The notes: a model not told the origin generated them from the letters alone. Shown: positions 8,052-16,090, counted from the first letter of the stretch. The stretch is DNA of 41,750 nucleotides from Rhodospirillales bacterium (GCA_022822205.1 JAJECC010000012.1:1-41750), one strand, 5' to 3'. Made by a program: numbers and translations.

Positions 8052-9320
8052 TCATTTCCGGTATGCCACCACCCGGACGTCCTCGATCCGTTCGTCCTCG
8101 GTGAAGCGCCAGATGCCGATATGGCCGCCGCGCAGATCGCCGTTTCCGTCCCAGTCCATGCTGCCCGAGGCGCCTTCGTAATCGATCTCCCCGCCGCCGG
8201 CGAGAATGCGGAGCGCATCGGCGATGCCGTTCGGGCCGGCGTTCACCACGGTACCCGGCCCACTGCCCACCGCGCGCAGCCGGTCGCGGATCGCGGCGCC
8301 GTCCAACCGCCCCGCGGCCTGCGCCGCAAGCGCCAGGGCGACCGTGGCGTCGTAGGCTTCCTTGACATAGGCGAGCACCGGCAGCGCGCCGTACTCGGCG
8401 ACCCAGGCCGCCTCCCACGCCGCGGACGCGGCGCTCTCCGGCGCGGACGCGGGCCCGGTGCCGTACATGTTGCCGAGGCGGGCGCCGCCCAGGGACCGGA
8501 CCAAGCTCGGCCGCTTGGCGCCGTCGCCGAAGACGAAGCTCTCGTAAAGGCCGTTGTCGATCGCCTCGCGAACCATGGCGAGGGCCGCCGTCTCGAAGGC
8601 GATCACCACCAGGGCCTCTGCGCCCCCGCTCGCGGATTTGCGCAGCGCGGCCAGGAAGCGGGTCTCGCCGCGGTTCACCGGGACGGCCTTGAGGGGACCG
8701 TCCCAGGCGGCTTCGAAGGCGGCGGCAAGGCCCCGTCCCCAGGGATCGTCGACATGGAGCAGGCCGACATTGCCGAAGCCTCGCCGGCGCGTGAGGCGGG
8801 CGAGGACGGGTCCCTGGGACACGTCGGAAAGCGCGGTTCGAAACAGGAAATCATGGTCGGCGACGGCGGTCAGCGCCGGCGACGTGGCCGAGAAGCTGAT
8901 CGTGGGAATGGCGGCCGGACCGGTCACCCGCTCGGCCACCGGCAGCGCGCTGGCGCTGGCGTTGGGTCCGACGATGGCATGCACGCCGTCGGCCTCGACG
9001 AGACGCCGTGCCGCCGCGACCGCCTTCTCCGGTTCCGCCGTGGCGTCGCGGACCGCGATCGTCACGGGCAATCCGAACACGCCGCCGCCCTCGTTGACAT
9101 GCCTGATCGCGAGCTCGAACGCCCGCTGCCTGTTCCTGTAGACCTCCGCCGAACCGCTGCTCAGGTCCAGCAGCAACCCGATCTTGAGCGCGGCGGCCTC
9201 ATCCGGCCTTGCCGCCGCCGGCTCCGCTGCCGCACCGATCAGCGACAGGCCCGCCGCACCCAGCAGCAGCCCGAATGAACACGCCCGGAAAACTGCCCCG
9301 CCGCAGAGACCGCGGATCAT
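8052..9320 (-). CDS. Branched-chain-amino-acid-type ABC transporter periplasmic binding protein (LivK-like)
   Basis: 422 residues from ATG 9320, with a good AGAGGAG site upstream. The first ~38 residues form a signal peptide (basic start, long hydrophobic run, AAAEPAAA end). The mature part is a type-I periplasmic binding fold: KIGLLLDLSSGSAEVY, a FELAIRHVNEGGGVFGLPV segment, a VHAIVGPNASASALPVAE segment and IPTISFSATSPALT. Ligands in this family include amino acids, amides, urea and aromatic acids; the ligand here is unknown. No permease or ATPase gene lies nearby, so it is an orphan binding protein working with a transporter elsewhere or acting as a sensor. It is last in the minus-strand run of the accessory block. 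Confidence 0.85.
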   Translation of the reverse strand: MIRGLCGGAVFRACSFGLLLGAAGLSLIGAAAEPAAARPDEAAALKIGLLLDLSSGSAEVYRNRQRAFELAIRHVNEGGGVFGLPVTIAVRDATAEPEKAVAAARRLVEADGVHAIVGPNASASALPVAERVTGPAAIPTISFSATSPALTAVADHDFLFRTALSDVSQGPVLARLTRRRGFGNVGLLHVDDPWGRGLAAAFEAAWDGPLKAVPVNRGETRFLAALRKSASGGAEALVVIAFETAALAMVREAIDNGLYESFVFGDGAKRPSLVRSLGGARLGNMYGTGPASAPESAASAAWEAAWVAEYGALPVLAYVKEAYDATVALALAAQAAGRLDGAAIRDRLRAVGSGPGTVVNAGPNGIADALRILAGGGEIDYEGASGSMDWDGNGDLRGGHIGIWRFTEDERIEDVRVVAYRK

Positions 9321-9366
9321 TGTGAACTCCTCTCGTTATGGCGCGCGGCCGTGGGGTCTGGCCCGG

Positions 9367-9852
9367 CTATTGCGCGGCCGCCAGGGGCCCGGTGCGGGGC
9401 TCTTGGCCCGGCAGCTGAAAATGGATGTCGTGGGCATCCGAGATGCGGATGACCTCGTGCGCGTCGGCGACATTGTGGAGCGCCTTGAAGAGATCGAACA
9501 GCTTGTCGGTCGGCTCCGCCCAGAAAACCCCTTTCACCGTCTCGCCGCTATTGTTGAACAGGGCGTGGGTCGAGTATTTGGGAAACGGAAGCACCTCGCC
9601 CGCGCCTCCGACAAATTCCTTGCCGTCGAGGATCATCTGCAACTCGCCCTCGGTGATGTAGAGAAATTCATCCTGGGTGGAATGGGAATGGGGCGGAATG
9701 TAGCTCTCCTCGGGCATGATGGCTTCCCACCAGATCGCCTGTTCGTCCACCTGTTTGGGAATGTAGATCTGTCCCATCACGTTCCACACCATGCCGCCGA
9801 CGGGCTTCGCCTCGTTGACGATCCGATCGATGTCCCGCGCACTGACGCTCAT
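9367..9852 (-). CDS. Cupin-domain protein
   Basis: 161 residues from the ATG at 9852 (MSVSARDIDRI). A GGAGAGG site precedes it and the ATG overlaps the sulfatase stop (ATGA), so the two are translationally coupled. The single small beta-barrel shows cupin motif 1, PPHSHSTQDEFLYITEGE (metal-binding His, His and Glu), and motif 2 around LPFPKYSTHALFNN (final His). No signal peptide. It could be a metal-dependent isomerase, lyase or dioxygenase, or a binding protein; the context suggests a role in the same catabolic route as the sulfatase and dehydrogenase. Confidence 0.82.
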   Translation of the reverse strand: MSVSARDIDRIVNEAKPVGGMVWNVMGQIYIPKQVDEQAIWWEAIMPEESYIPPHSHSTQDEFLYITEGELQMILDGKEFVGGAGEVLPFPKYSTHALFNNSGETVKGVFWAEPTDKLFDLFKALHNVADAHEVIRISDAHDIHFQLPGQEPRTGPLAAAQ

Positions 9853-11543
9853 GATGAGTCCTCTCCGCGAAGTTTCTTCTGCGCTTTGGCCCAAACCGGG
9901 TTGAACGCCGCGAATATGGGCCGATCCTGCCACGCCGCGGCGGCTTTCTCCAGATCATCCCGGTCATAGTAGCCGATTAGAATGCCGGCCTCGGTGATGT
10001 TCCGCTGGACATCGACGGTTTTCAGCATGCCGTCGGTTACGGTCACCCGGTGCCGGGGTTTCATCGCCCAGTCGAAGAGCAGGTCCTTCAGCCGCGCGCG
10101 CTCGGCCCCGTGGGCCGGGTCGGCGCCCAGATCTCTCAGTTCCCGGGGATCTTCCTTCAGGTCGAACAGCATCGGCCGGTATTCGCCACAGTCGACATAT
10201 TTGAACCGGCCGTCAAATACCATGCGCAGCCAGCAATCCCTGGGCTTCGTACCCAGGGCGAGGCGGGGGTCCATGAACGCGTAGTCGTATTCGCTGATGA
10301 CGTAGCTCCGCCAGCCGTTCGGCGTTTCGCCGCGCAGCAGCGGGGTCAGGGAGCGGCCGTCGAAAATATGAGGTTGGGGGTACCCGCCGATGGATTCGAC
10401 GAAAGTCGGCGCGAGGTCGATTGCCTCGACCAGCGCGTCGCTTGCCGACCCGCGGGTCGCGTCGGCCTCCGGCGACGGGTCGTGGACGATGAGCGGAATC
10501 CGGACGCTGGGTTGGTGGAACAGGTCCTTTTCGCCCATCCAGTGATCGCCCAGGTAGTCGCCGTGATCCGAGGTAAAGACGATCATCGTATCGTCCATCC
10601 GCCCGCGCGCCTCGAGCGCTTCAAGCAGGCGGCCGATCTCGTCGTCGATCTGTTTGATCATGCCCATGTAGCCGGGAAGCACCGCGTCGCGGACTTCGTC
10701 CCGCGATATGGTCCGTGACACGCGCTGGCCGATGAACGCGCCGTAGACCGGATGCGGGTCCTGTTTTTCCTCGTCGCTTCGGACGACCGGGTAGGTGTCT
10801 TCGGGGCCGTACATGCCCGCATAGGGAGCCGGCGCCATGTAGGGCCAGTGCGGCTTGATGTAGGAGAGGTGGAGGCAGAAGGGCTCGTCCCCCGCATCGT
10901 CCAGGAAGTCGATGGCGCGTCCGGTCATGTACGCGGTCTCGGAATGCTCGGCCGGAACCCGCGCCGGTTTGTCCGAGTTTTCCAGATACCAGCCGGACAG
11001 CAGTTCTCCGTCCGGACCCTCCGCCGAGTTCGCCCAATCCTCCCATGGGTTGTCGGCCTCGAAGCCGTGATCGCGGAGATATTGATTGTATCTGGGGTTG
11101 GGATCGTGACTTGAACTGGGGTGGACGCCGTCATCCCGCTCAAAGGGCTCGAAGCCGCATTCGGCCGCCAGCACGCCTTCGCCGGAATGAAGATCGATCC
11201 CCAGGCGCGCCATCCCGGCATAGTCGGCGCGCATATGGGTCTTGCCGACCAGCGCGGTGCGGATGCCGCGGGGCCTGAGATGATCGCCGATGGTCTGTTC
11301 GCCGATCCTGAGCGGGACGAAATTCCAGCTGGCGCCATGAGAATTCACGTACCGGCCGGTATAGAAGCTCATGCGCGACGCGCCGCACACCGGGGACTGG
11401 CAATAGGCGCTGTCGAAACGCACGCCGCGGGCGGCAATGCCGTCGATGTTCGGGGTGTCCAGTTTCGGGTGGCCGTAGCAGGACAGGTAATCCCAGCGAA
11501 GCTGGTCGCACATGATGAAGAGTATGTTCCTGACCGCGCCCAC
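9849..11543 (-). CDS. Sulfatase / phosphonate monoester hydrolase-like enzyme
   Basis: 564 residues from the second of two tandem GTG codons (11543), 7 nt after GGAG; the first GTG (11546) is the alternative. Alkaline-phosphatase superfamily features: N-terminal metal site NILFIMCDQLRWDYLSCYG, the formylglycine motif CGASR (Cys53, C-x-A-x-R variant) followed by MSFYTGRY, and the late metal site FTSDHGDYLGDH. With a Cys-type motif it needs formylglycine-generating enzyme, not encoded in the window. There is no signal peptide, so it is cytoplasmic. Substrate is unknown: a sulfate or phosphonate ester of a small organic compound is plausible. It forms an operon with the LigC-like dehydrogenase upstream and the cupin downstream. 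Confidence 0.88.
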   Translation of the reverse strand: MGAVRNILFIMCDQLRWDYLSCYGHPKLDTPNIDGIAARGVRFDSAYCQSPVCGASRMSFYTGRYVNSHGASWNFVPLRIGEQTIGDHLRPRGIRTALVGKTHMRADYAGMARLGIDLHSGEGVLAAECGFEPFERDDGVHPSSSHDPNPRYNQYLRDHGFEADNPWEDWANSAEGPDGELLSGWYLENSDKPARVPAEHSETAYMTGRAIDFLDDAGDEPFCLHLSYIKPHWPYMAPAPYAGMYGPEDTYPVVRSDEEKQDPHPVYGAFIGQRVSRTISRDEVRDAVLPGYMGMIKQIDDEIGRLLEALEARGRMDDTMIVFTSDHGDYLGDHWMGEKDLFHQPSVRIPLIVHDPSPEADATRGSASDALVEAIDLAPTFVESIGGYPQPHIFDGRSLTPLLRGETPNGWRSYVISEYDYAFMDPRLALGTKPRDCWLRMVFDGRFKYVDCGEYRPMLFDLKEDPRELRDLGADPAHGAERARLKDLLFDWAMKPRHRVTVTDGMLKTVDVQRNITEAGILIGYYDRDDLEKAAAAWQDRPIFAAFNPVWAKAQKKLRGEDSS

Positions 11544-11553
11544 CACCCCGCTC

Positions 11554-12501
11554 CTATCCGCCGAACGACTTTTCCAGCCGGTCCAGGGTGCGCATGGCCG
11601 ACAATCCCTGCGCCGCACTGCTGTTGGGCTCGCGGCCATCGGCGATGGCGGCGAGGAATTCCCGGTCGGCGAGTTCGATGCCGTTGTCCGAAACCGCCAC
11701 GCCGGCGAGGTCGATGGGGTTCTCGTTGCCGTCCACCAGATCGTCATAGCGGGCGATATAGGTGCCGTTGTCGCAGATGTAGCGGAAGAAGGTGCCGAGC
11801 GGCCCGTCGTTGTTGAACGACAGCGACAGCGTGCAGATGGCCTGGTTCGCCGCTTTCAGCCCGATGGACATGTCCATGGCGATGCCGAGTTCCGGGTGCG
11901 GCGGCCCCTGCAGCCCGAAGCACTCGATCGCCTCGCCGCCGGTCTGATACTGGAACAGGTCCACCGTGTGGCAGGCATGATGCCATAGCAGGTGATCGGT
12001 CCAGGTGCGGGGCTTCCCCTCGGCGTTGATGTTGGTGCGCCGGAAGAAGAAGGTCTGCACATCCAGTTGCTGAAGGGTCAGTTCCCCGGCCTCAATCCGG
12101 TTGTGAACCCACTGATGGCTCGGGTTGAACCGCCGCACATGGTCGACCATGGCGACGAGGCCGGTTTCCCGCTGGACGCGGGCGATGTCCTCGGCATCCT
12201 TCAGGCTGTCGGCCATGGGAATTTCGATCATCACATGCTTGCCGGCGCGCATGGCGGCGATGGCTTGTTCGGCATGCAGCTGGGTCGGGGTCGCCAGGAT
12301 CACCGCATCGACATCGTCCCGGGCAAGGCTCTCCCCGAGATCCCTGGTCCAGTGGCCGATGCCCCGGTCCCCGGCGAAGCCTTCCATATCGTCCGGCTCG
12401 CCGCCGACGACGGAGGTGACCTCCACGCCGTCGATCGCGCCGAGGGCATCCAGATGCCTGCGCCCGAAGGCGCCGGGCGCTCCGGCAACGCAAATTCTCA
12501 T
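11554..12501 (-). CDS. Gfo/Idh/MocA dehydrogenase resembling LigC/PmdC (4-carboxy-2-hydroxymuconate semialdehyde dehydrogenase)
   Basis: 315 residues from ATG 12501, with GGAGG 8 nt upstream. The Rossmann motif is VAGAPGAFG (7-13), and EIP (93-95) replaces the usual EKP. The segments RRFNPSHQWVH, TWTDHLLWHHACHTVDLF, KAANQAICTLSLSFNNDG and GTFFRYICDNGTYIARYDDL resemble what I remember of LigC/PmdC, which oxidises the protocatechuate 4,5-cleavage product to 2-pyrone-4,6-dicarboxylate. The family is certain; the LigC-like function is from memory of the sequence, not from a search. The other 4,5-cleavage genes (ligAB, ligI, ligJ, ligK) are not in the window. It is first of a three-gene operon with sulfatase and cupin. 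Confidence 0.75.
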   Translation of the reverse strand: MRICVAGAPGAFGRRHLDALGAIDGVEVTSVVGGEPDDMEGFAGDRGIGHWTRDLGESLARDDVDAVILATPTQLHAEQAIAAMRAGKHVMIEIPMADSLKDAEDIARVQRETGLVAMVDHVRRFNPSHQWVHNRIEAGELTLQQLDVQTFFFRRTNINAEGKPRTWTDHLLWHHACHTVDLFQYQTGGEAIECFGLQGPPHPELGIAMDMSIGLKAANQAICTLSLSFNNDGPLGTFFRYICDNGTYIARYDDLVDGNENPIDLAGVAVSDNGIELADREFLAAIADGREPNSSAAQGLSAMRTLDRLEKSFGG

Positions 12502-12574
12502 TTTTGTGCCTCCGATCGCGGTCCGCGGTGGAGCGGGATGATCGGGGATGGGCGCACCGATGGCCAGCGGGGAA

Positions 12575-13045
12575 TCATCGCGCCTCGCCGCCCGTCAGCA
12601 TGGTATCCACATTCCCGACGACGCGCCGTAGAAGCTCGTTGAGGCGAATCCGGTCGAACTCGGAGAAGTTTCTGAGGAGCAGTTCTTCGCGGGTAAGGGC
12701 AAATGAAGCCAGCCGGTCGTGAACCCGGACCCCTTGACCGGTCAGATCGACCAGGGAGCGCCGCCGGTCGCGCGAGTCGCCGGAGCGCGCAATGAATCCC
12801 CGCTTTTCCAGCCGGCTGATGGCGCGGCTGGTGCCGCCGCGATCCATGGCGATCCGGTCGGCCACGTCATTGATCGTGGAGCGCCCCTCGGCGCCCAAGA
12901 TCAAGATCACTCTCAACTCCCGCAGATCCAGGTCATGCGGACGGGCGCCTTCGCGGAGCGCATGGAGCGAAATCTTGTTCCCCAGGGTCTGAATCAACGA
13001 GGGGAGGTGGTGGTCGAGCTCCAGGGGATGTTCTGGTTTGGACAT
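12575..13045 (-). CDS. MarR-family transcriptional regulator
   Basis: 156 residues from ATG 13045 (MSKPEHPLELDHHL); an in-frame ATG at 13060 adds five residues and neither has a clear Shine-Dalgarno. The winged-helix domain shows STINDVADRIAMDRGGTSRA (helix-turn-helix), ISRLEKRGFIARSGDSRDRR and the wing RRSLVDLTGQG, with dimerisation helices at both ends. It is divergent from the P450 gene across a 129-bp AT-rich region with a strong palindrome, the usual arrangement for a MarR repressor controlling its neighbour and itself. Inducer unknown. The frame stays open far upstream on this strand, but that part is the antisense shadow of the P450. Confidence 0.87.
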   Translation of the reverse strand: MSKPEHPLELDHHLPSLIQTLGNKISLHALREGARPHDLDLRELRVILILGAEGRSTINDVADRIAMDRGGTSRAISRLEKRGFIARSGDSRDRRRSLVDLTGQGVRVHDRLASFALTREELLLRNFSEFDRIRLNELLRRVVGNVDTMLTGGEAR

Positions 13046-13084
13046 GCCGGCCACATTCATCCGGGACAACGGAACGACAAGAAC

Positions 13085-13118
13085 ATCATATCCATGATAA
13101 GTCAATATTTGACATATC
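13085..13118. promoter_or_regulatory. Probable MarR operator overlapping the P450 promoter
   Basis: An inverted repeat spans 13096-13118, GATAaGTCAA-TAT-TTGACaTATC: 10-bp half sites with one mismatch around a TAT centre. A second, overlapping repeat ATCAT-N4-ATGAT lies at 13085-13098. The right half contains a perfect -35 hexamer TTGACA (13109-13114) facing the P450; a weak -10 (GATAGG, 13131-13136) follows after 16 bp. Repressor binding would block this promoter. The region 13046-13174 is much more AT-rich than its surroundings and holds no gene. Confidence 0.6.
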
Positions 13119-13174
13119 ACATTATTATCGGATAGGTTCTCGAAATTCCGCGCCTGAATGTGGGAGGCCAGAAA

Positions 13175-14500
13175 ATGTCCAACGACCTCAATCTCGGCAT
13201 GTTTCAGTCGACGCCGAAGGAGCTTGATGCCGATTCCGATGCCCGCGCCCGCTGCCCGGTAACGGGGATGGCGGCGGAGTTCGAGCCTTTCGACGACGCT
13301 TATATAGCCAATCCGTTCGCGTTCTTCGGCAAGGCGCGGTCGGACGAGCCCATATTCCACGATCCCAAATCCGGCTACTGGGTGGTGACCAAATACGACG
13401 AGATCGTCCGCATATTTCGTGATCCCGGGACGTTTTCCGCCGCCTTGGCGCGGCACCCGGTGACGCCCCTGTGCCCCGCCGCCGCCGAGGTGCGGGACAG
13501 CCTCGATATCTCGGTGGAACCGTCCCTCGTGGACGAGGACCCGGAGACCCACCGGGCGCACCGCAAGGTCTTTGGAGACGCCTTTACGCCGAAACGCGTC
13601 GAGCAGGTCGAGGCGCGGATCCGGTCGATCGTCAGCGGCTTCATCGACCGGTTCGCGGCTAAGGGCGAGGCCGATCTGGTTGCGGAGATGCTTTACGAGG
13701 TGCCTGCCTTGGCGATCTTCATCTTCCTGGGCGCGGACGACGATCATGCGGTGAGGGTCAAGCAGCTGGGCTCGGCTCGGGCCGTCGTCAATTGGGGGCG
13801 TCCCAGCGAGGCCGAGCAGGTTGCGATGATGCATGATATGGGCGAGCACTGGGCGTTCACCAAGAAACTGGTCGACGATGCCTACGAGAACCCGGGCGAC
13901 AATTATCTCGGTGACATGGTGCGTCTCCACAAGGCCGATCCGGACAAGTTCACCGTCAACTACCTCTACAACGTCATGTTCCTGATGCAGTTCGCGGGGC
14001 ATGAGACCACGACCCAGGCCTCCGCCAACGGGATGCGGGCGCTGCTGGAGGATCGGGCGCAGTGGGAGGCGCTGTGCGATGATCCCTCTCTGATCCCCAA
14101 CGCGGTCGAGGAAATTCTCCGCTACGACTCCTCCATCTTCACCTGGAGGCGCATTGCCGCCAAGGATGCGAAGATCGGCAACTTCGACGTTCCGAAAGGC
14201 GCCAAGATTCTGCTGGCGATCGGTTCCGGCAGCCGGGACGATGCCGCGTTCGCCGACGGCGACAAATTCGACATCCTGCGCAAACAGGAGAAGAAACACC
14301 TGGCGTTCGGCAACGGGGCGCACTTCTGCATGGGCGCGCCGCTGGCCCGGCTGGAAATGAAAATCATCCTCGAGGAGCTAACCGGGCGGCTGCCTCATAT
14401 GAAGCTGGTCCCCGGTCAGGCGTGGGAATATATCCCGACGCTGTCTTTCCGGGGTATCCAGCAACTGCGAATCCAATGGGATCCCAATCGGAATCCCTAG
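13175..14500 (+). CDS. Cytochrome P450
   Basis: 441 residues from ATG 13175, preceded by GGGAGG. Soluble bacterial class I P450 with all core motifs: I-helix AGHETT (274-279), K-helix EILR (313-316, ExxR), and the heme loop FGNGAHFCMG (378-387) with Cys385 as thiolate ligand. No membrane anchor. The N-terminal CPVTGMAAEFEPFDDAYIANPFAFF opening is typical of bacterial CYPs. It needs ferredoxin and ferredoxin reductase, neither of which is adjacent. Hydroxylation or demethylation of a small aromatic or terpenoid is plausible; the substrate is unknown. It probably responds to the divergent MarR regulator. Confidence 0.94.
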   Translation: MSNDLNLGMFQSTPKELDADSDARARCPVTGMAAEFEPFDDAYIANPFAFFGKARSDEPIFHDPKSGYWVVTKYDEIVRIFRDPGTFSAALARHPVTPLCPAAAEVRDSLDISVEPSLVDEDPETHRAHRKVFGDAFTPKRVEQVEARIRSIVSGFIDRFAAKGEADLVAEMLYEVPALAIFIFLGADDDHAVRVKQLGSARAVVNWGRPSEAEQVAMMHDMGEHWAFTKKLVDDAYENPGDNYLGDMVRLHKADPDKFTVNYLYNVMFLMQFAGHETTTQASANGMRALLEDRAQWEALCDDPSLIPNAVEEILRYDSSIFTWRRIAAKDAKIGNFDVPKGAKILLAIGSGSRDDAAFADGDKFDILRKQEKKHLAFGNGAHFCMGAPLARLEMKIILEELTGRLPHMKLVPGQAWEYIPTLSFRGIQQLRIQWDPNRNP

Positions 14501-14523
14501 AGCAGCTCGACCGCGGACCTTGA

Positions 14524-15363
14524 TCAGGCCCGCCAGACCACCGGGAAGACGTCGTCGTTGATGGGCATCTTGCCGACCGGGAACATATCGTCCGACGTGC
14601 CGGGCACCTCGAAAATCGTGCGTTTGCCGTGCCAGGTGGCGTCGCCGCCGAAATAGCGGACCGAGAGGGCGACCCGCGGCGTATCGAGGGAGGCGTTCTT
14701 GCCCGAGCCGTGCACGGCCATCGGGTGATGCACCAGACAATCGCCCGCCTCCATGTCCCAACTCAGGAACCGGTAGTCGGGATTGTCGAATTCCTTGTGG
14801 AAGGCGGGGCAGCGTTCGAAGGCCTCGGCCTCGGGCAAGGCGAAGTTGTCCCGGGGCGTCGCCGGTTCTGGGTAATACATCTTGTTCCACTTGTGGGAGC
14901 CGCCGACATAGACGAGGCCGCTGTTTTCCTTCGGAGTCGGGGTCAGCGCGACCCAGACCGAGGCGACGTCCCCGCCGTCGAAGGGCCAGAACGGCAAATC
15001 GTTGTGCCAGGCCGTCGGCGCCAGGGTGCCGGGCTCCTTGAAGAAAAGCTGATCGTAGAAGAACCGCGCCTCGTCCACGCCCATCAGGGTCGCGGCGATC
15101 TCCGCCGCCGGCGAGTTCAGCGCGAAATTCCATATGTCCTTGTTCTCGCGGGACATGTGGGTAGCGGCGACGAAGCGGCCGGGATCGTCCGCGTCACTCT
15201 GTTCATGGCGCGCGCCGCCCGGATTTACGTCGTTGCCGGTGCACACCGCCAGCATATGGTCGATCCATTCCCGGTCGAACTGGCCGCGAATGCAGACCAC
15301 GCCGTCCTCGTCGTAGGTCCGCTTTTCGTCTTCGGTTATGGGATGCAGCAGGTCGCGGTTCAT
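14524..15363 (-). CDS. Phytanoyl-CoA dioxygenase (PhyH) family protein
   Basis: 279 residues from ATG 15363, 6 nt after GGGAGGA. Fe(II)/2-oxoglutarate dioxygenase fold: the iron ligands are His120 and Asp122 (AWHNDLPFWP) and the distal His218 (HHPMAVHGSG), with Arg230 (TPRVALSVRY) as likely 2-oxoglutarate contact. The VYVGGSHKWN segment is typical of the family. Such enzymes hydroxylate fatty acyl-CoAs, quaternary amines, phosphonates or secondary metabolites; the substrate here is unknown. The gene converges on the P450 (23 bp between stops) and may act on the same compound class (inference). Confidence 0.88.
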   Translation of the reverse strand: MNRDLLHPITEDEKRTYDEDGVVCIRGQFDREWIDHMLAVCTGNDVNPGGARHEQSDADDPGRFVAATHMSRENKDIWNFALNSPAAEIAATLMGVDEARFFYDQLFFKEPGTLAPTAWHNDLPFWPFDGGDVASVWVALTPTPKENSGLVYVGGSHKWNKMYYPEPATPRDNFALPEAEAFERCPAFHKEFDNPDYRFLSWDMEAGDCLVHHPMAVHGSGKNASLDTPRVALSVRYFGGDATWHGKRTIFEVPGTSDDMFPVGKMPINDDVFPVVWRA

Positions 15364-15386
15364 CGTGTCCTCCCTCAACCTGATTA

Positions 15387-15424
15387 CTAGAGCAGCTTCC
15401 GGCCAGATTGAACCGTCTGGCCGG
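15387..15424 (-). terminator. Hairpin after infC with a degenerate copy of a dispersed gene-end motif
   Basis: CCGGCCAGA (15399-15407) and TCTGGCCGG (15416-15424) form a perfect 9-bp stem with an 8-nt loop, 2 bp after the infC stop. No T-run follows on the minus strand. The adjoining CTAGAGCAGCTTCCGGC (15387-15403) matches 14 of 17 bases of the repeat at 32030 and 34507. It probably ends the thrS-infC transcript and protects its 3' end. Confidence 0.5.
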
Positions 15425-15426
15425 GA

Positions 15427-15963
15427 TTACCTGGGCGCAAACACCATGGTCATCTGGCGGCCTTCCATCTGGGGGAACTGCTCCACCTTAGCCATCTCGT
15501 CCATGTCGTCCCGCACCCGGTCCAGCACCTTGGCGCCCAAATCCTGGTGGGCCATTTCCCGGCCGCGGAAGCGCAAGGTCACCTTCACCTTGTCGCCGTC
15601 GTCGATAAACCGGCGCATGGAGCGCATCTTGACCTGATAGTCGTGCTCCTCGATGCCCGGGCGCATCTTGATTTCCTTGACGTCGATGGTCTTCTGCTTT
15701 TTCCGCGCCTCGGCCTTCTTCTTCTGGTTCTCGTACTTGAGCTTGCCGAAATCGAGAATTTTGCACACCGGCGGGTCCGCATTGGGCGACACCTCGACCA
15801 GGTCGAGGCCCGCATCCGCGGCACGGTCCAGAGCTTCTTCGGTGGGTACGACGCCGATCATTTCTCCGTCGGCATCCACCAGACGGACTTGGGCGTTATC
15901 GATGTCTTCGTTTACGCGCGGGCCCTCTTTCTCGGGCCTGGCCTGCATGGGTGGGCGGGCTAT
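15427..15963 (-). CDS. infC: Translation initiation factor IF-3, probable ATA start
   Basis: IF-3 prevents premature subunit joining and monitors start-codon choice. From ATG 15948 it is 173 residues but has no Shine-Dalgarno. Five codons upstream, an in-frame ATA (15963-15961) lies 8 nt after GAGGAG (15977-15972), giving [20 protein letters not shown] at the N-terminus, like other alphaproteobacterial IF-3. Rare AUU/AUC/AUA starts are established for infC, where they allow autoregulation by IF-3. The N-domain continues with [20 protein letters not shown] and [20 protein letters not shown], the linker is Lys-rich, and the C-domain has [20 protein letters not shown] and a [15 protein letters not shown] stretch. 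thrS lies upstream on the same strand. The usual downstream neighbour rpmI is displaced. Confidence 0.93.
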   Translation of the reverse strand: MARPPMQARPEKEGPRVNEDIDNAQVRLVDADGEMIGVVPTEEALDRAADAGLDLVEVSPNADPPVCKILDFGKLKYENQKKKAEARKKQKTIDVKEIKMRPGIEEHDYQVKMRSMRRFIDDGDKVKVTLRFRGREMAHQDLGAKVLDRVRDDMDEMAKVEQFPQMEGRQMTMVFAPR

Positions 15964-15975
15964 TGACGCAACTCC

Positions 15976-16009
15976 TCTATCGGCCTTTGCCTCCCCAGGT
16001 GCCGATAGA
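15976..16009 (-). promoter_or_regulatory. Leader hairpin touching the infC ribosome-binding site
   Basis: On the minus strand TCTATCGGC (16009-16001) and GCCGATAGA (15984-15976) form a perfect 9-bp stem. The 16-nt loop contains GGGGAGG. The 3' arm ends inside the AGAGGAG Shine-Dalgarno used by the ATA start, so folding could modulate ribosome access. The rest of the 127-bp thrS-infC gap has no gene. Confidence 0.5.
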
Positions 16010-16090
16010 TCATGATGCTGTCACGCGCTGGACCCCTGGTTATGAAAAAGGACTTTAAAACTTGACTAGCCGCGCCGGTATTGCCCCAGC

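Noticed and set aside
13061..14323. Long N-terminal extension of the MarR frame opposite the P450
   Set aside because: MarR similarity begins only at MSKPEH; the extension is the antisense of the P450.
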